43,795 nt of DNA from Stentor coeruleus (taxonomy: Eukaryota > Ciliophora > Heterotrichea > Heterotrichida > Stentoridae): assembly GCA_001970955.1 (NCBI GenBank), contig MPUH01000595.1:1-43795 (forward strand), in the 5' to 3' direction. The notes beneath the pieces are model-generated. The model saw only the letters and a program-made list of their open reading frames with translations, searched no databases and was not told the origin of the DNA. Within the stretch, counting starts at the first letter, position 1, and each line of letters begins with the position of its first letter. Of this stretch, positions 29,369 through 38,879 are shown in pieces. The translations under genes were made by a program, and so were the position numbers.

Positions 29369-29948
29369 TTAGAAGTAAAATATAAAAATTACAATATGCT
29401 ATAATAAAATCTGAAAAGATAGTTCGAAAAAAACCCTTTCACAATTCCCAGTTTGGACCTTTTATTCTCAACAAAAGAAGTAAAAGTTGCATACTACAAT
29501 TTTATCTAATAAATCATCCTAATATAAACTCTTATTACCAAAATAAAACAAAATCATAAACACTTCAGAAAGATAAGTTTATCATAATATGAAATCCAAG
29601 AGATGGGAAACAAAAAACCTTATTTTCAATATGAAAACTTTAAAAGTAAAGTTATGAAAGACCCGGAAATAAAAAATTAAAGAGCTCATAAGCTAGTATC
29701 AATTAGCGATGATAATACTAAAGAACCTAAGTGCTTTACTTTAATAGATTTTTTTTCTTTTATGTGATTTTTTACTTAGTGAAATTGGGTTAATTCTTAT
29801 TCATATCCTTATTGTCATTAGTACCCAATAATAAAAAATACTTATAAATTTTCACAATAAATACCTACTTGAAAAAGAAATGCTTAAAGAAAATATTAGG
29901 ATAATAAAGGTAAAAATTAGTTATTTTAAAGCTTAGTCTATTTATAAA
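29369..29948. other. Intergenic with a possible small-ORF remnant
   Basis: This spacer lies between the divergent starts of the TMX-like gene (-) and a small gene (+). It contains the remnant frame 29603-29767 listed separately; otherwise it is AT-rich. Confidence 0.5.
29603..29767 (+). pseudogene. Possible small-protein frame with in-frame TAA
   Basis: From ATG 29603 the frame reads MGNKKPYFQYENFKSKVMKD, meets TAA at 29678-29680, and goes on sensibly as RAHKLVSISDDNTKEPKCF to TGA at 29765-29767. MGNKK would be a fair N-myristoylation start. No 15-16 nt intron removes the TAA. It is either a broken small gene or chance; no family is recognised. Confidence 0.2.
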
Positions 29949-30467
29949 ATGCAACACAAAAACAAAAGGTATTTAGACATGAAAAAAATCCATCTGAGAT
30001 TTCTAGCAACAATCGCAAAGAAGTTGCTAATAAAAGAGTTCTGCCGATGGAAAGTGAATTCGATAGCAAAAAGCTTTGAATTCAAAGTATTTAAACAGAT
30101 GGAAGTACGTAACCGAGAAAACCTTCGAGCAAACTTAAGGAAAATCAACTCTATGGCCCTAAGTAATATATCGACCATAATGGAATCATGCCAAGAGCTC
30201 AGTCCAAGTCCTATAACTGATATCTTTGAAGAACTTAAATCATCTCTTAACTCTAAAGTTGGCCATGTTGGTAAAATAAGTTCAGGTACAGGGCCGAGGG
30301 ACAAAGGTATTACCATAAAAACTTCAAGTACAAAATCACTAAAAAAAGCACAAAATTCTTCTGCGATTGTCCATAGCTCTGGTCTTTCTAATAGTTCTAG
30401 GTCTATTCCTATGATTAAAAAAGTTAAAGTTCTATCGAAAGGCATTTTCCAACATTCAAGCAAATAG
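29949..30467 (+). CDS. Small basic hypothetical protein
   Basis: The protein has 172 residues. It begins with a helical, Lys/Arg-rich part with a LLIKEFCRWKVNS segment and periodic aromatic/basic residues, slightly like a centrin-binding (Sfi1) repeat, and then a Ser/Thr/Lys-rich tail. The match is weak; it is best treated as unknown. It has a strong antisense shadow frame that I reject because the sense frame has the more normal composition. Confidence 0.45.
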   Translation: MQHKNKRYLDMKKIHLRFLATIAKKLLIKEFCRWKVNSIAKSFEFKVFKQMEVRNRENLRANLRKINSMALSNISTIMESCQELSPSPITDIFEELKSSLNSKVGHVGKISSGTGPRDKGITIKTSSTKSLKKAQNSSAIVHSSGLSNSSRSIPMIKKVKVLSKGIFQHSSK

Positions 30468-31000
30468 TCTAACAAAATCCTAATATAATAAATTATTTTA
30501 TGATAAATAGAATGATAGGTAAAAGGATGTGAGGTATGCAAAATATTGACAAAAATAATAAGTTTTGCGGATGCAAAAGAGAATGTTGTAGATGTGATTT
30601 TTATGAGATTATATATGTGATAAAATCAGTGTTTTTAATGATTTTTTTAAATAATTACTATATAAAATTATATCTTAGTGCTAAATGATTGAAAACAGAC
30701 ATCAAAAGCATCCACATATTATAAAACCTTAGATTAATAAAATGCATAAAGTTACAAAAATCTAAACCCTACCTAAAACTCCTAATTAATAACACATATA
30801 ATAATATTCTAATAAAAATCATAAATAACTACCAAAATCAGTTTAGACTATATCATCTTAATCATCATACTAATCATTAATAAAAAAACTACTTTATTCT
30901 CTACAGCACTAAAAACCAAAATTCCAATATCCTCACCTAAAAACCCCAAAAAACTAAACTTCAAAACTTACCTACTTATTACTTCTTCCTAATACCCAAT
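30468..31000. other. Intergenic with a Cys-rich mini-frame
   Basis: The left part holds the frame at 30536-30688 (see that entry). From about 30720 the + strand turns A/C-rich, and this continues into the 3' part of the ARMC9 gene. No other feature was seen. Confidence 0.5.
30536..30688 (+). CDS. Cys-rich mini-frame of 50 residues (doubtful)
   Basis: The frame starts MQNIDKNNKFCGCKRECCRC, then DFYE and a hydrophobic segment of about 20 residues (IIYVIKSVFLMIFL). A CGC...CCRC cluster followed by a membrane-like segment is unusual for chance sequence but the frame is short and no relative is recognised. It ends with TGA, which few genes here use. Confidence 0.18.
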   Translation: MQNIDKNNKFCGCKRECCRCDFYEIIYVIKSVFLMIFLNNYYIKLYLSAK

Positions 31001-32395
31001 CTACATATTAGCAATAACTTCATCAGGAAAGCATTCAAAAACCAACAACTCATTCTCATCATCTAATTTTTTCTCAATCTCCTTAACCTCTTCCTGATGT
31101 TTCCTCACATTAAACTCCATAACTTCACTTGTATCCAAATTCGCTGAATTTTCCCTTGGATGAAAAAGATGTGCACACATATCTAAAATAATTTTCCTTG
31201 ACTCAGGAGATTCATTTTCTTGTTCTCCACTTTTAACACTATAAAATTCTACAAATTCAGAAATCCTCTCATTAAATTGTGTATTGTCTAATATAGTCCC
31301 AAAACGATCATTAGCTAAAGATGTTAAGGTAATAAGTAAATGAATAAGTACACAACTAGATACATTATTTCCTTTAATCATTTCAAGCATAGAATTCATC
31401 ATATCTTCAGTTTCACTTTGTCTTGTTTCAAAATAAACTAATCCATAATGACTTCCTATAAGATTAGCTATAAGTGCACTACCAAAATCCAGACAATAAG
31501 GGTGCATATATTCACCATAAAGAATATTTTTTTCTAAGATTTCTTTTAATATCCAATGAATAAGCCCACCATCTATAAGCAAAGAACTGCTAGGTTCATT
31601 CCAGATTGATATTTTTTGTAATGAACCTAAAGAAAAACGTTGACATACTGATCCTGGGCTTTCTTGGGATATAGTTTCTAGTAAATATGCAATTAAAGGC
31701 TGAGAGTTTTGTTTTAATATCGATAAAACTCCTTTTGGAATAGATACATATATACACAATATAGCTAAAATATTCAATTTAGTTTCATTGCTAAGTTTCA
31801 GTAAAGGGATTATATTCCCTGAAAAAATATCGTTTTTTATCAACTGCTCGACCACTTTCCGACGGTTTTTCGCTGATGTTGTCAAACACGCTTTACGTAA
31901 ATGCACTAATGATTCTTTTATTGAATTTATGTCTTTAGATTTAAATGCGACTTGGAGTTTTGTTTTCAAAGCTTTTAATTCATTATCCCCAAAAGCATCT
32001 ATTGAGTCTTTTTCTTCAATCCTTGATTCTGTGCTAAAAATTTGATTGTATCTTAAAAGCTGCTCGTTCATTATTGAAATGTTATCTTTGAATCCACTTT
32101 TCTCTAGTTTTTGTATTGAGTCTATTGCTAAAGCCATTAGTTGTTTACCTGCTTGTAAGATGATTGAGTAGTTTTTTTCTATGAGTTTGTATTGTTTGTC
32201 TCGTAAAGCTTCACGAGCTGCTATAGCATTTGCCCCTTTCATGTAAGAATAAATTTTCGGCATTGTTGGAAGATCTTCTTCTTTGTATTTTTTATTAGGC
32301 AATTTGTATTCTTCTTCAAAGGCTTTTAAGGTTTTTTCTAAATTGTGGTATTGAAGATACTCGAGAAAAGTTTTTTGTATGGTCGCTTCATCCAT
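31001..32395 (-). CDS. ARMC9: ARMC9-like LisH/armadillo protein
   Basis: The protein has 464 residues. The first 35 form a LisH motif (TFLEYLQYHNLEKTLKAFEEEY). Residues about 140-400 are helical armadillo-type repeats, including QRFSLGSLQKIS and the LIDGGLIHWILKEI...YCLDFGSALIANL block that fits ARMC9. ARMC9 acts at the ciliary base and tip and is a Joubert syndrome protein in humans; ciliates have members. At 464 residues it is shorter than animal ARMC9, which have a longer C-terminus. It ends with acidic ...LLVFECFPDEVIANM. The 3' third is A/C-rich on the + strand (the non-coding strand), the 5' end T/G-rich. Confidence 0.7.
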   Translation of the reverse strand: MDEATIQKTFLEYLQYHNLEKTLKAFEEEYKLPNKKYKEEDLPTMPKIYSYMKGANAIAAREALRDKQYKLIEKNYSIILQAGKQLMALAIDSIQKLEKSGFKDNISIMNEQLLRYNQIFSTESRIEEKDSIDAFGDNELKALKTKLQVAFKSKDINSIKESLVHLRKACLTTSAKNRRKVVEQLIKNDIFSGNIIPLLKLSNETKLNILAILCIYVSIPKGVLSILKQNSQPLIAYLLETISQESPGSVCQRFSLGSLQKISIWNEPSSSLLIDGGLIHWILKEILEKNILYGEYMHPYCLDFGSALIANLIGSHYGLVYFETRQSETEDMMNSMLEMIKGNNVSSCVLIHLLITLTSLANDRFGTILDNTQFNERISEFVEFYSVKSGEQENESPESRKIILDMCAHLFHPRENSANLDTSEVMEFNVRKHQEEVKEIEKKLDDENELLVFECFPDEVIANM

Positions 32396-32763
32396 TTTGT
32401 AAGATTATTATGATTTTTAATTGGAATTTAGGATTAGAAGATGATGGAGGAGGGGTTTAGGATGAGGAGTTGATTGGATTGAAGATTTTTTTGAGTTTTT
32501 GTAAGGATTAAAGGTAGAGGATTATTGGGATTATGTGGTTTTGATTGAGAGTTTTGAATATAAAAGGAAGCATTGATTTTTAAATACTTTTCGGATATGT
32601 CTGTTAATTAAAGATTTAAATTGCTGATTTATGTATTAACAGATAATTTCACAATTAATAGTTGTTTATTGATTGAAATCATACAAAAACCTACAACAAT
32701 AAAATCAAACAAAAGGACATTAAAATAAAAATCAATACACAATTATTATCTAAAAAAACTCAA
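32396..32763. other. Intergenic, T/G-rich next to the ARMC9 start
   Basis: The first 170 bases are T/G-rich on the + strand (A/C-rich when read with the gene), as is usual before starts in this window. The rest is AT-rich. No feature was recognised. Confidence 0.5.
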
Positions 32764-33612
32764 TTATCTATTAAGGTTTTCTATAGGAAGGACCCGAATA
32801 ATCGTTGATGAATTCGCAGGCTTGGCAACTTGGGCAGGACAATTATTGATTTTACTAGCGAATGCATTTTGATACATAGACATGTTTTTATCATAAATCC
32901 AAGTGACAAAATCCCCACTTCCTCTCATTTTTCTCGTCATTCTTTCTTGGAAATATTTTGGTTCAAAAAAAGATTTCATTGGTTCTAAAGGTCCCTTAGA
33001 CTCAATACCAACACTATTACGACGTTTTGGTATCGATTTAAAATTTCTTGATGTCATGTTTAATGTTGAAATAGGGAAATTATTCCTATGCCGCTCTTCA
33101 GTTGAAAACCAATAAAAAGTATCTTGACTTGTTGTAACTGGAACATTTTCATTTATTTTACAAACTGAATGGAAACCTTGTAAGGTTATTATTATTAGAT
33201 CACGATATTTGATATCATCATCTAAAGATATCCACTTTTCTGTTAAGGATAAAATGTGGTCTTTTAGAACTGATGAGTATTTTAGTTCTGAGAGACGCTT
33301 GAAATTTAGAATCTCTGATTCATGAGTTCTTTCATAAGTCCTTTCAGGAGATAAAGAACTGTATTGAGTTGTATAATATGATTGCATTGTTTTTCTTCTA
33401 AGATCCACAGCTGCTGACTCGTAATCATTTTGCTGAGGTTTTTCATAGATTTTAAACCGTTTATTCCCTTTGTGCTTGGCAATTGCCTGTAGGATTTTTA
33501 AACCTTTGATTTCTGATTTTGTTGCTGTTTGCAACCAAGGCTCAATATACTGCCAATAACAGGGTTTGAAAAGAGTCTCAGACACTGGCTTAAGATGAGA
33601 TTTTTCTTCCAT
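32764..33612 (-). CDS. Hypothetical protein
   Basis: The protein has 282 residues with a normal amino-acid mix, rich in aromatic residues near the start (KPCYWQYIEPWLQTA) and basic overall. A Tyr/Ser-rich stretch (TMQSYYTTQYSSLSPE) and several RRNS/KRR clusters look like phosphorylation sites. No domain is recognised and there is no signal peptide or membrane segment. It is divergent from the FBF1-like gene with a 132-nt shared upstream region, so the two may be co-expressed. Confidence 0.55.
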   Translation of the reverse strand: MEEKSHLKPVSETLFKPCYWQYIEPWLQTATKSEIKGLKILQAIAKHKGNKRFKIYEKPQQNDYESAAVDLRRKTMQSYYTTQYSSLSPERTYERTHESEILNFKRLSELKYSSVLKDHILSLTEKWISLDDDIKYRDLIIITLQGFHSVCKINENVPVTTSQDTFYWFSTEERHRNNFPISTLNMTSRNFKSIPKRRNSVGIESKGPLEPMKSFFEPKYFQERMTRKMRGSGDFVTWIYDKNMSMYQNAFASKINNCPAQVAKPANSSTIIRVLPIENLNR

Positions 33613-33744
33613 TTATTTTGCTTATCCTCTACTAAAATATAGTGGTTTTTTTTTATTGTGATTTATTAGATACAAACTTAATCTAAACCCAATGTTAAAT
33701 CAAAAAAATCTCAAAAAAACCTAATCAAAAAATTTCAATATAAA

Positions 33745-35208
33745 ATGGACGATTTCGATTTACTACTTCAAGAAGTTGCTGAAGAAGCCTCATCTCAATC
33801 CTCAGAACCCAAAGCCAAAAAGCCTTCAAACAAAAAAGGGGACCCGAAAAAATCATCAACAAAATACGGGAAATTTGATAGTAAAAATTCTGTCAAACCA
33901 CAAGACCGCCCATATACAACAAATCCTAAAGGTAAAAACATAGAAAAGTCTTCATCAGAAAGTAATTTATCTGATGTACTTAACTATGAAGAACATGTTG
34001 AATCATCATATCATGAACAAAGCGAGCGGTCATTTATCGACCCAATCACTTCATTAAAAAATCAAATCGAAGATGTAAGAAAAAGAAAACAAGAAGACCT
34101 TGAAAGGCAAAACAATGAATTAAGTCAATTCCATGAAAAAACAATAACTGAACGTAATCAAAGATCTAAAGAATTACGTGAAGAAATCAAAGAAAGATAT
34201 GAAACTGAGCTTAAAGACTTGGAAAATATGAAGATTTCATATAGTAAAATGCAGAATCTTACAGACTCGCTTGGGTTTAACACTAATTTGTTGAATAATT
34301 TGTCGCTTAAACTTAATGAAACTAAAGAAGTTGAAGAGACTGGGAAATATACGAAGCTTGTGCAGTTTGAAAAAACATTGCAAGAAAGAGAAGCGAGGAT
34401 TTTGAATAAAGAACAACAGGTTGAGAGAGATTTTTTGATTTTGCAGGAAAAATTTGAAAATGCTGGAAGGGAGGAAAATGAAATCAGGGGTAAATATGAG
34501 TCTGAACAGGGTAGGATAAGAGCGGAGAAGGAGAAAATTTTCCAAGTGTTTCAGATGATACAGAAACAGATACATGAAAAAAAACAAGACCTTGTGAAAG
34601 AAACTCATAAGATTAAAATGCAGCAAGAAAGTTTGGCTAAACGCAAAGATCAAGTCCGCAAAGGTGTAAGCGCAAGGTTACAAGAACTACAAGACTATGA
34701 AGATTTGATGATCCAAAAACACGAAGAAACAATAAAACTAATAAACCTCGAAAGGCGACAAATGAGCGAAAAACGTGACAGACTCGAAGAAATCCGCAAC
34801 GAAACCCGGGTGTTTGAAGAAAAAATATCCAAAAACACAGCAATAATCGAAAGACGCGAACAAGAACTCAACCTAGAAGTTGAAGATCTCATGAAAAGCA
34901 AAAACGCCATCGAAATCCAACGTGCCCATCTTGAATCCGAAATGCAAAGCATGCATTTATTATCAGTAAAACTTCATAACCAAAGCGAAGGGATATCAAA
35001 ATCCAAAGAACAACTTGAAATCGAATCAAACTCCCTAATAAAACAAGAAGAAGATGTCGAAAACATGAAAGTCTACTCAAAACACGAGCTTTTAACAGCA
35101 AAAGAAACCTGGAAACAATTAGAACAACAAATGCGAACTTTTGAAAGAATGTCGGTAAATTTAATACAAGATATAAGCCCAGATACAAGTAGTTGGCTTT
35201 TAAACTAA
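33745..35208 (+). CDS. Coiled-coil protein, FBF1-like (transition fibre)
   Basis: The protein has 487 residues. It starts MDDFDLLLQEVAEEA, with a low-complexity Ser/Lys-rich part to about 95, then one nearly unbroken coiled coil to the end. Segments such as LQEREARILNKEQQVERDFL, RRQMSEKRDRLEEIRNE and the C-terminal MHLLSVKLHNQSEGISKSKEQ to LLTAKETWKQLEQQ resemble the C-terminal coil of Fas-binding factor 1, a transition-fibre protein at the ciliary base. Coiled coils share such features widely, so the name is tentative. A composition switch occurs near 34640. The stop is only 9 nt before the next start on the same strand. Confidence 0.55.
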   Translation: MDDFDLLLQEVAEEASSQSSEPKAKKPSNKKGDPKKSSTKYGKFDSKNSVKPQDRPYTTNPKGKNIEKSSSESNLSDVLNYEEHVESSYHEQSERSFIDPITSLKNQIEDVRKRKQEDLERQNNELSQFHEKTITERNQRSKELREEIKERYETELKDLENMKISYSKMQNLTDSLGFNTNLLNNLSLKLNETKEVEETGKYTKLVQFEKTLQEREARILNKEQQVERDFLILQEKFENAGREENEIRGKYESEQGRIRAEKEKIFQVFQMIQKQIHEKKQDLVKETHKIKMQQESLAKRKDQVRKGVSARLQELQDYEDLMIQKHEETIKLINLERRQMSEKRDRLEEIRNETRVFEEKISKNTAIIERREQELNLEVEDLMKSKNAIEIQRAHLESEMQSMHLLSVKLHNQSEGISKSKEQLEIESNSLIKQEEDVENMKVYSKHELLTAKETWKQLEQQMRTFERMSVNLIQDISPDTSSWLLN

Positions 35209-35217
35209 TGAATATAA

Positions 35218-35445
35218 ATGGAAAGATTAAAAAATTGGGGATCTTGGGTTATAGATGAAATGACGTTTTGGGGAGAAGTTATAGGAGAAGTCCTTGGGGT
35301 TAATCGAACAAAATATCATGATATTATAGAGAAAAGACAGGCTGAGATTGATAGAGAACATGAATTGGAAATAAAAAGAAAATTATATGAACGTTTAAGT
35401 CCTTAGGATTTAGTAGAGAATTTATATAAACAGATTAATGAATAA
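35218..35445 (+). CDS. FAM177-like small protein
   Basis: With a 15-nt intron (35399-35413) the product has 70 residues: NWGSWVIDEMTFWGEVIGEV, then LGVNRTKYHDIIEKRQAEID and a charged helix ending LYKQINE. The W...GE..G...G....KY...I order is the core of the FAM177 family, which has no settled function. Without the intron, the frame stops at TAG 35404-35406, within the helix. It is packed between the FBF1-like stop (9 nt) and the TMEM63 ATG (2 nt). Confidence 0.6.
35399..35413 (+). other. Probable 15-nt intron in the FAM177-like gene
   Basis: The sequence is GTCCTTAGGATTTAG: 15 nt, GT...TAG, A at position 10 as in the other three. It lacks the GTAA start of the others, so it is less sure. Removal keeps the frame and removes TAG 35404. 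Confidence 0.5.
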
Positions 35446-35447
35446 TA

Positions 35448-37714
35448 ATGATAGCGGGGACTTTATGGCTTATTGTTGTAAATACAGCTATATTTTTGTT
35501 AGGAGTTTATATTTGGAAAAAAATTTGGGTTAAGAGGTCTGGGATTAAAATCCCAGACTATCAGGATATGATGTTTTCAATGGGTAGTATTTTTCAGGCT
35601 ATGAAAAATGTTATATGGGATCTTGATAGTGAATATTGGATTAGGAATGCTGGGTTAGATGGGTATTTATTTGTCGTTTCAAAGATACCTGTTGAAATTG
35701 TTGTTTTTGTATACACTTATTGCGGTTTTAGCTTCGATTCCTATTAATTTTACGAATTCTAATGAGGATAATTTCTTTACAAGGACTACTTTACCTAAAA
35801 ATATAAGTGTTTATACCAGCTGGTTTCAAGTTGCGATTACTTATATTTTCAGTTTTGGGGTGCTTTTGACTATGTGGATGCTAAGAAAACGAGTTGGGAA
35901 TTTGATTGAAGAACAAACTCTTATGAGAAGTCGTGAAAATGAGCATGAGTGGTTATGCTCAGAACTGCTCAAGTTAGAGGTTTAGACATTTCTGATAGAA
36001 GTGGAGAAGCTTTAACCACACATTTCAATAAATTCCTAGAAGCTCGTGGGGGAAAAGTTATAGAAGCAGTACTGATACCTGATTTCCAAAAACTACTTCA
36101 CTTAGAAATTGAAAGAAAAAACGCAAAACTTATGAAAAATTTGCATGACGGCGATTTCCCTAGACCGCCTTCAAGTTTTGCCCCAAGAACAGCTTTTAAA
36201 AAAGAGCATTATTTGTTAAGACTTGAGGAAATAGAAAAAAATTATAATTTTCTAAAAAAAAATACGATTTTCCCTATATTTTCTATACAAAAAAACATAG
36301 AAAAAGATATTCAAGATGCTACAATGGCACCTTATTGGAACTCAGAACATGCTATGGTAGTATTCAACTTTTAGTAAGCTTAGAAAAAGTGTTTTATCAC
36401 TATAGGCAAAGTTTCCGTCGGACAATCTCTTTAGTCTGTGCAAACCTATCAGAAAAATGGATGCAATATCGGCGTAATCGAGCATTTTCAACCACATTCG
36501 AGCGTTTTGAAGATGACAAAATGGCTTCACATCGTAATATCGTCGTAACCCGGGGTTTTCATCCATACGATTTTATATGGCAAAATGTTGGTGGGCAAGA
36601 GGATTTTATTTTTTCCGCAGATTGAGTCTTTTAATTCTTTCAATCTTGATTCTTTTATTCTTATCAACTCCTGCAGCCCTTTAGCAGCTTTAAAATCAGC
36701 TGTTGGTGGTGTAAATGCAAGTTGGGTTAATGATTTACCTGATCCATTCGGGAATATACTTCAAGCATATTTACCATCTATATCAATAGTCATGCTAAAT
36801 CAGTTACTTCTATTTCTAATCGATATATCAGCATATATGGAAAGGCATTATTCACATACTGAAGTTCAAAACTCAATATTACACAAAGCTGTTATATATT
36901 TGACTTTAAATATGCTCATAATCCCTGGCTTTACTATTGCTGCAACAAAAAGTTTTATTGATACTCTTAGCGATAAATAGTTTTTATTAGCAGACATTCT
37001 TGGAGAATTACATGTTGGAGACTTTGGAGCTTTTCTCGTTAATGTTTTGTTGCAAAAAGCGACATTTTCTTCAATATTTTATTTGTTGCGTGGGACTGAA
37101 ATTGGCATGAATTTATTTAGTGTATGGTTAGCTTATTATGCACGTGAAGATCTTAATAATCATGATAAATGGCGACGTCATGAAAGCCAAGTTTTCCAAT
37201 ATGAATATTTTTATGCTTTAAATCTAGCGTGTTTTGGTATTGTTATGACTTTTTGTTCGACTGTACCTTTGGTTATTCCTACTGAATTTTGGTTTTTTAT
37301 TTTGAAACATCATATTGATGCGCATAATTTACTTGTTGTTCATGGAAAAAAAAATTGAAAGCGAAGGATCTTTAGCAAGAAGTGCATGATTTGGTTTGTG
37401 ATTTTTTATGAAATCAGTATGATTGGGTTTTTTCTATAAATCCTATGAGGATTCAAGCTTTTATGGTGTTTTTGCTTATGCTGGGAACGGTGTTTTTTAC
37501 GGTTAATAACTCAGGAGAGTTTTTTGACTTGTCGAGTAATGATGATGAGTTTTATGCTACAGCTGGGGAGTTTAATGAAAAAAGCAGCTATTTATGGAGG
37601 AAAATGTATGAACATCCACTTGCAATTTCACATATTGAGATATTTAATAAGGTGTTAGTTTTATATAAGGGTTGTAAAGTTATATTTATGATGTTTTTTA
37701 TCTATTTATTTTAA
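35448..37714 (+). pseudogene. TMEM63/CSC1 (OSCA-type) mechanosensitive channel, frame broken many times
   Basis: Translated in pieces this is clearly a TMEM63/OSCA channel: the N-terminal membrane segment (GTLWLIVVNTAIFLLGVYIW), IYLSFQRYLLKLLFLY, the cytosolic RTAQVRGLDIS domain, PYDFIWQNVGG, ILLFLSTPAALLAALK, a pore-side helix region (YLPSISIVMLNQLLLFLI), GDFGAFLVNVLL and a final membrane part. The family forms osmotic or stretch-gated cation channels. The frame needs a base removed at 35661 (G-run), 37346-37354 (A9) and 37428-37433 (T6), and a base added near 35957, 36369, 36593 and 36680. There are in-frame stops TAG 36978 and TGA 37387, 37399 and 37420. None fits a 15-16 nt intron. Conserved segments between breaks show no decay, so either a recent pseudogene or local sequence error. 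Confidence 0.75.
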
Positions 37715-38408
37715 TTTATAAGGAAAAAAATTAGCCTTGCAACAAACTTTTAAACTTAAAGACTTCCCCTTTTTCATAAAAGATCTATAAATTTTACTAT
37801 AATATCAAAATCTTAAAAATATACTCCAACCATGTCAAACATTTTCTAAAATTTTTATTTTATTCATATTCCTACCGAAACTATCTTTTTTTACCTGAGT
37901 ATCCCAAGATTTTATTTGTGTTATATATAAAGATGCTCTATACAAAACTAAGAAACTCCCTAAGATTTTTAATCAAAAAATTACTTCTTTCACTTAAAAT
38001 ATTATCCATGCTCTGAAATCATGTATTTATTTTTCCATATTATTTTCCAACAAATGCATTATTTTTATTTTGAATAACCTAAAAATCCAAATACTAAAAA
38101 ATTCAGATACTTGAAAGTTTTATAAAGATTAAATACCTTTTTATAGTAAAAAAACTAAGGTTTTTGTATTTACTGATAAAATATATGTGGAAAGTATTAT
38201 TTATTGTAATTAAAAATTTTATCTCCTGATTAAAATAAGGAAAAGCTACGATAAAAGGTTAGAATAAACACAATTTCCTTGTGGTAGGATAAGAATGTTG
38301 CGTTTATTAAGTAGATAAAGCTTTACCCTTATTTAAAAAAATTGAATTTCTGCCATATTTAGACCATTCCTATGCTAATTATTATATTGGGTTCAATATC
38401 TCTAAGTA
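37715..38408. other. Intergenic, AT-rich
   Basis: This spacer lies between the TMEM63 frame end and the CXC gene start, both plus strand. It has many short A and T runs. No coding frame, RNA arm or repeat is supported. Confidence 0.5.
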
Positions 38409-38879
38409 ATGGAGTGTTTAGAAATTAAAATGGACAAAAATTCAAATTGTTTAACAAAAGTGCATGATGATACTTTTGCTCAGTTCTGTTTACAAACACT
38501 GACTCCTCTCATAAATTTCCCATTTTTTTCAGAGGATTGGGAAATGATTAAATCTCAAAATACTCCATGCAATTGTTCTAAAAGTGGTTGTTTAAAGCTA
38601 TACTGTGAGTGTTTCTCCAAAGGAAGATACTGTATAGGATGCAATTGCATAAACTGTTTCAACGTTCCTGAGTATGAGAATATACGTAACAAGGCTGTCA
38701 CTCACTTACTAAATAGAAACTCTGAAGCTTTTGCTGCTGAGAAAACCCTTACTAAAGGTTGTACATGCAAAAAATCAGGATGTTTAAAAAAATATTGTAG
38801 ATGCCATGTCAATGGTAAGTTTTGTGATGATTCCTGCAAATGTGTAGGGTGTAAAAATTTGAGCTATGCTCAAATCTGA
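38409..38879 (+). CDS. Minimal tesmin/LIN54-type CXC-hinge-CXC DNA-binding protein
   Basis: The protein has 156 residues and is almost only the DNA-binding module. CXC1 is CNCSKSGCLKLYCECF...YCIGCNCINC (54-83), the hinge includes RNSEAF (103-108), and CXC2 is CTCKKSGCLKKYCRCH...FCDDSCKCVGC (118-148). The DNA-contacting Tyr of each half is present (Tyr65, Tyr129). LIN54 uses this module in MuvB/DREAM to read cell-cycle CHR sites (TTYGAA); plant TSO1-like and tesmin share it. LIN54 itself is much longer, so this copy lacks the parts that bind the other MuvB subunits and may act differently or compete. It ends with TGA, one of two intact genes here to do so; TAA follows four codons later. Confidence 0.85.
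   Translation: MECLEIKMDKNSNCLTKVHDDTFAQFCLQTLTPLINFPFFSEDWEMIKSQNTPCNCSKSGCLKLYCECFSKGRYCIGCNCINCFNVPEYENIRNKAVTHLLNRNSEAFAAEKTLTKGCTCKKSGCLKKYCRCHVNGKFCDDSCKCVGCKNLSYAQI

Noticed and set aside
35643..35658. 16-nt intron candidate near 35630-35650 to explain the first frame break in TMEM63
   Set aside because: GTGAATATTGGATTAG has the right length, but after its removal the new frame meets TAG at once, and the conserved sequence resumes later.
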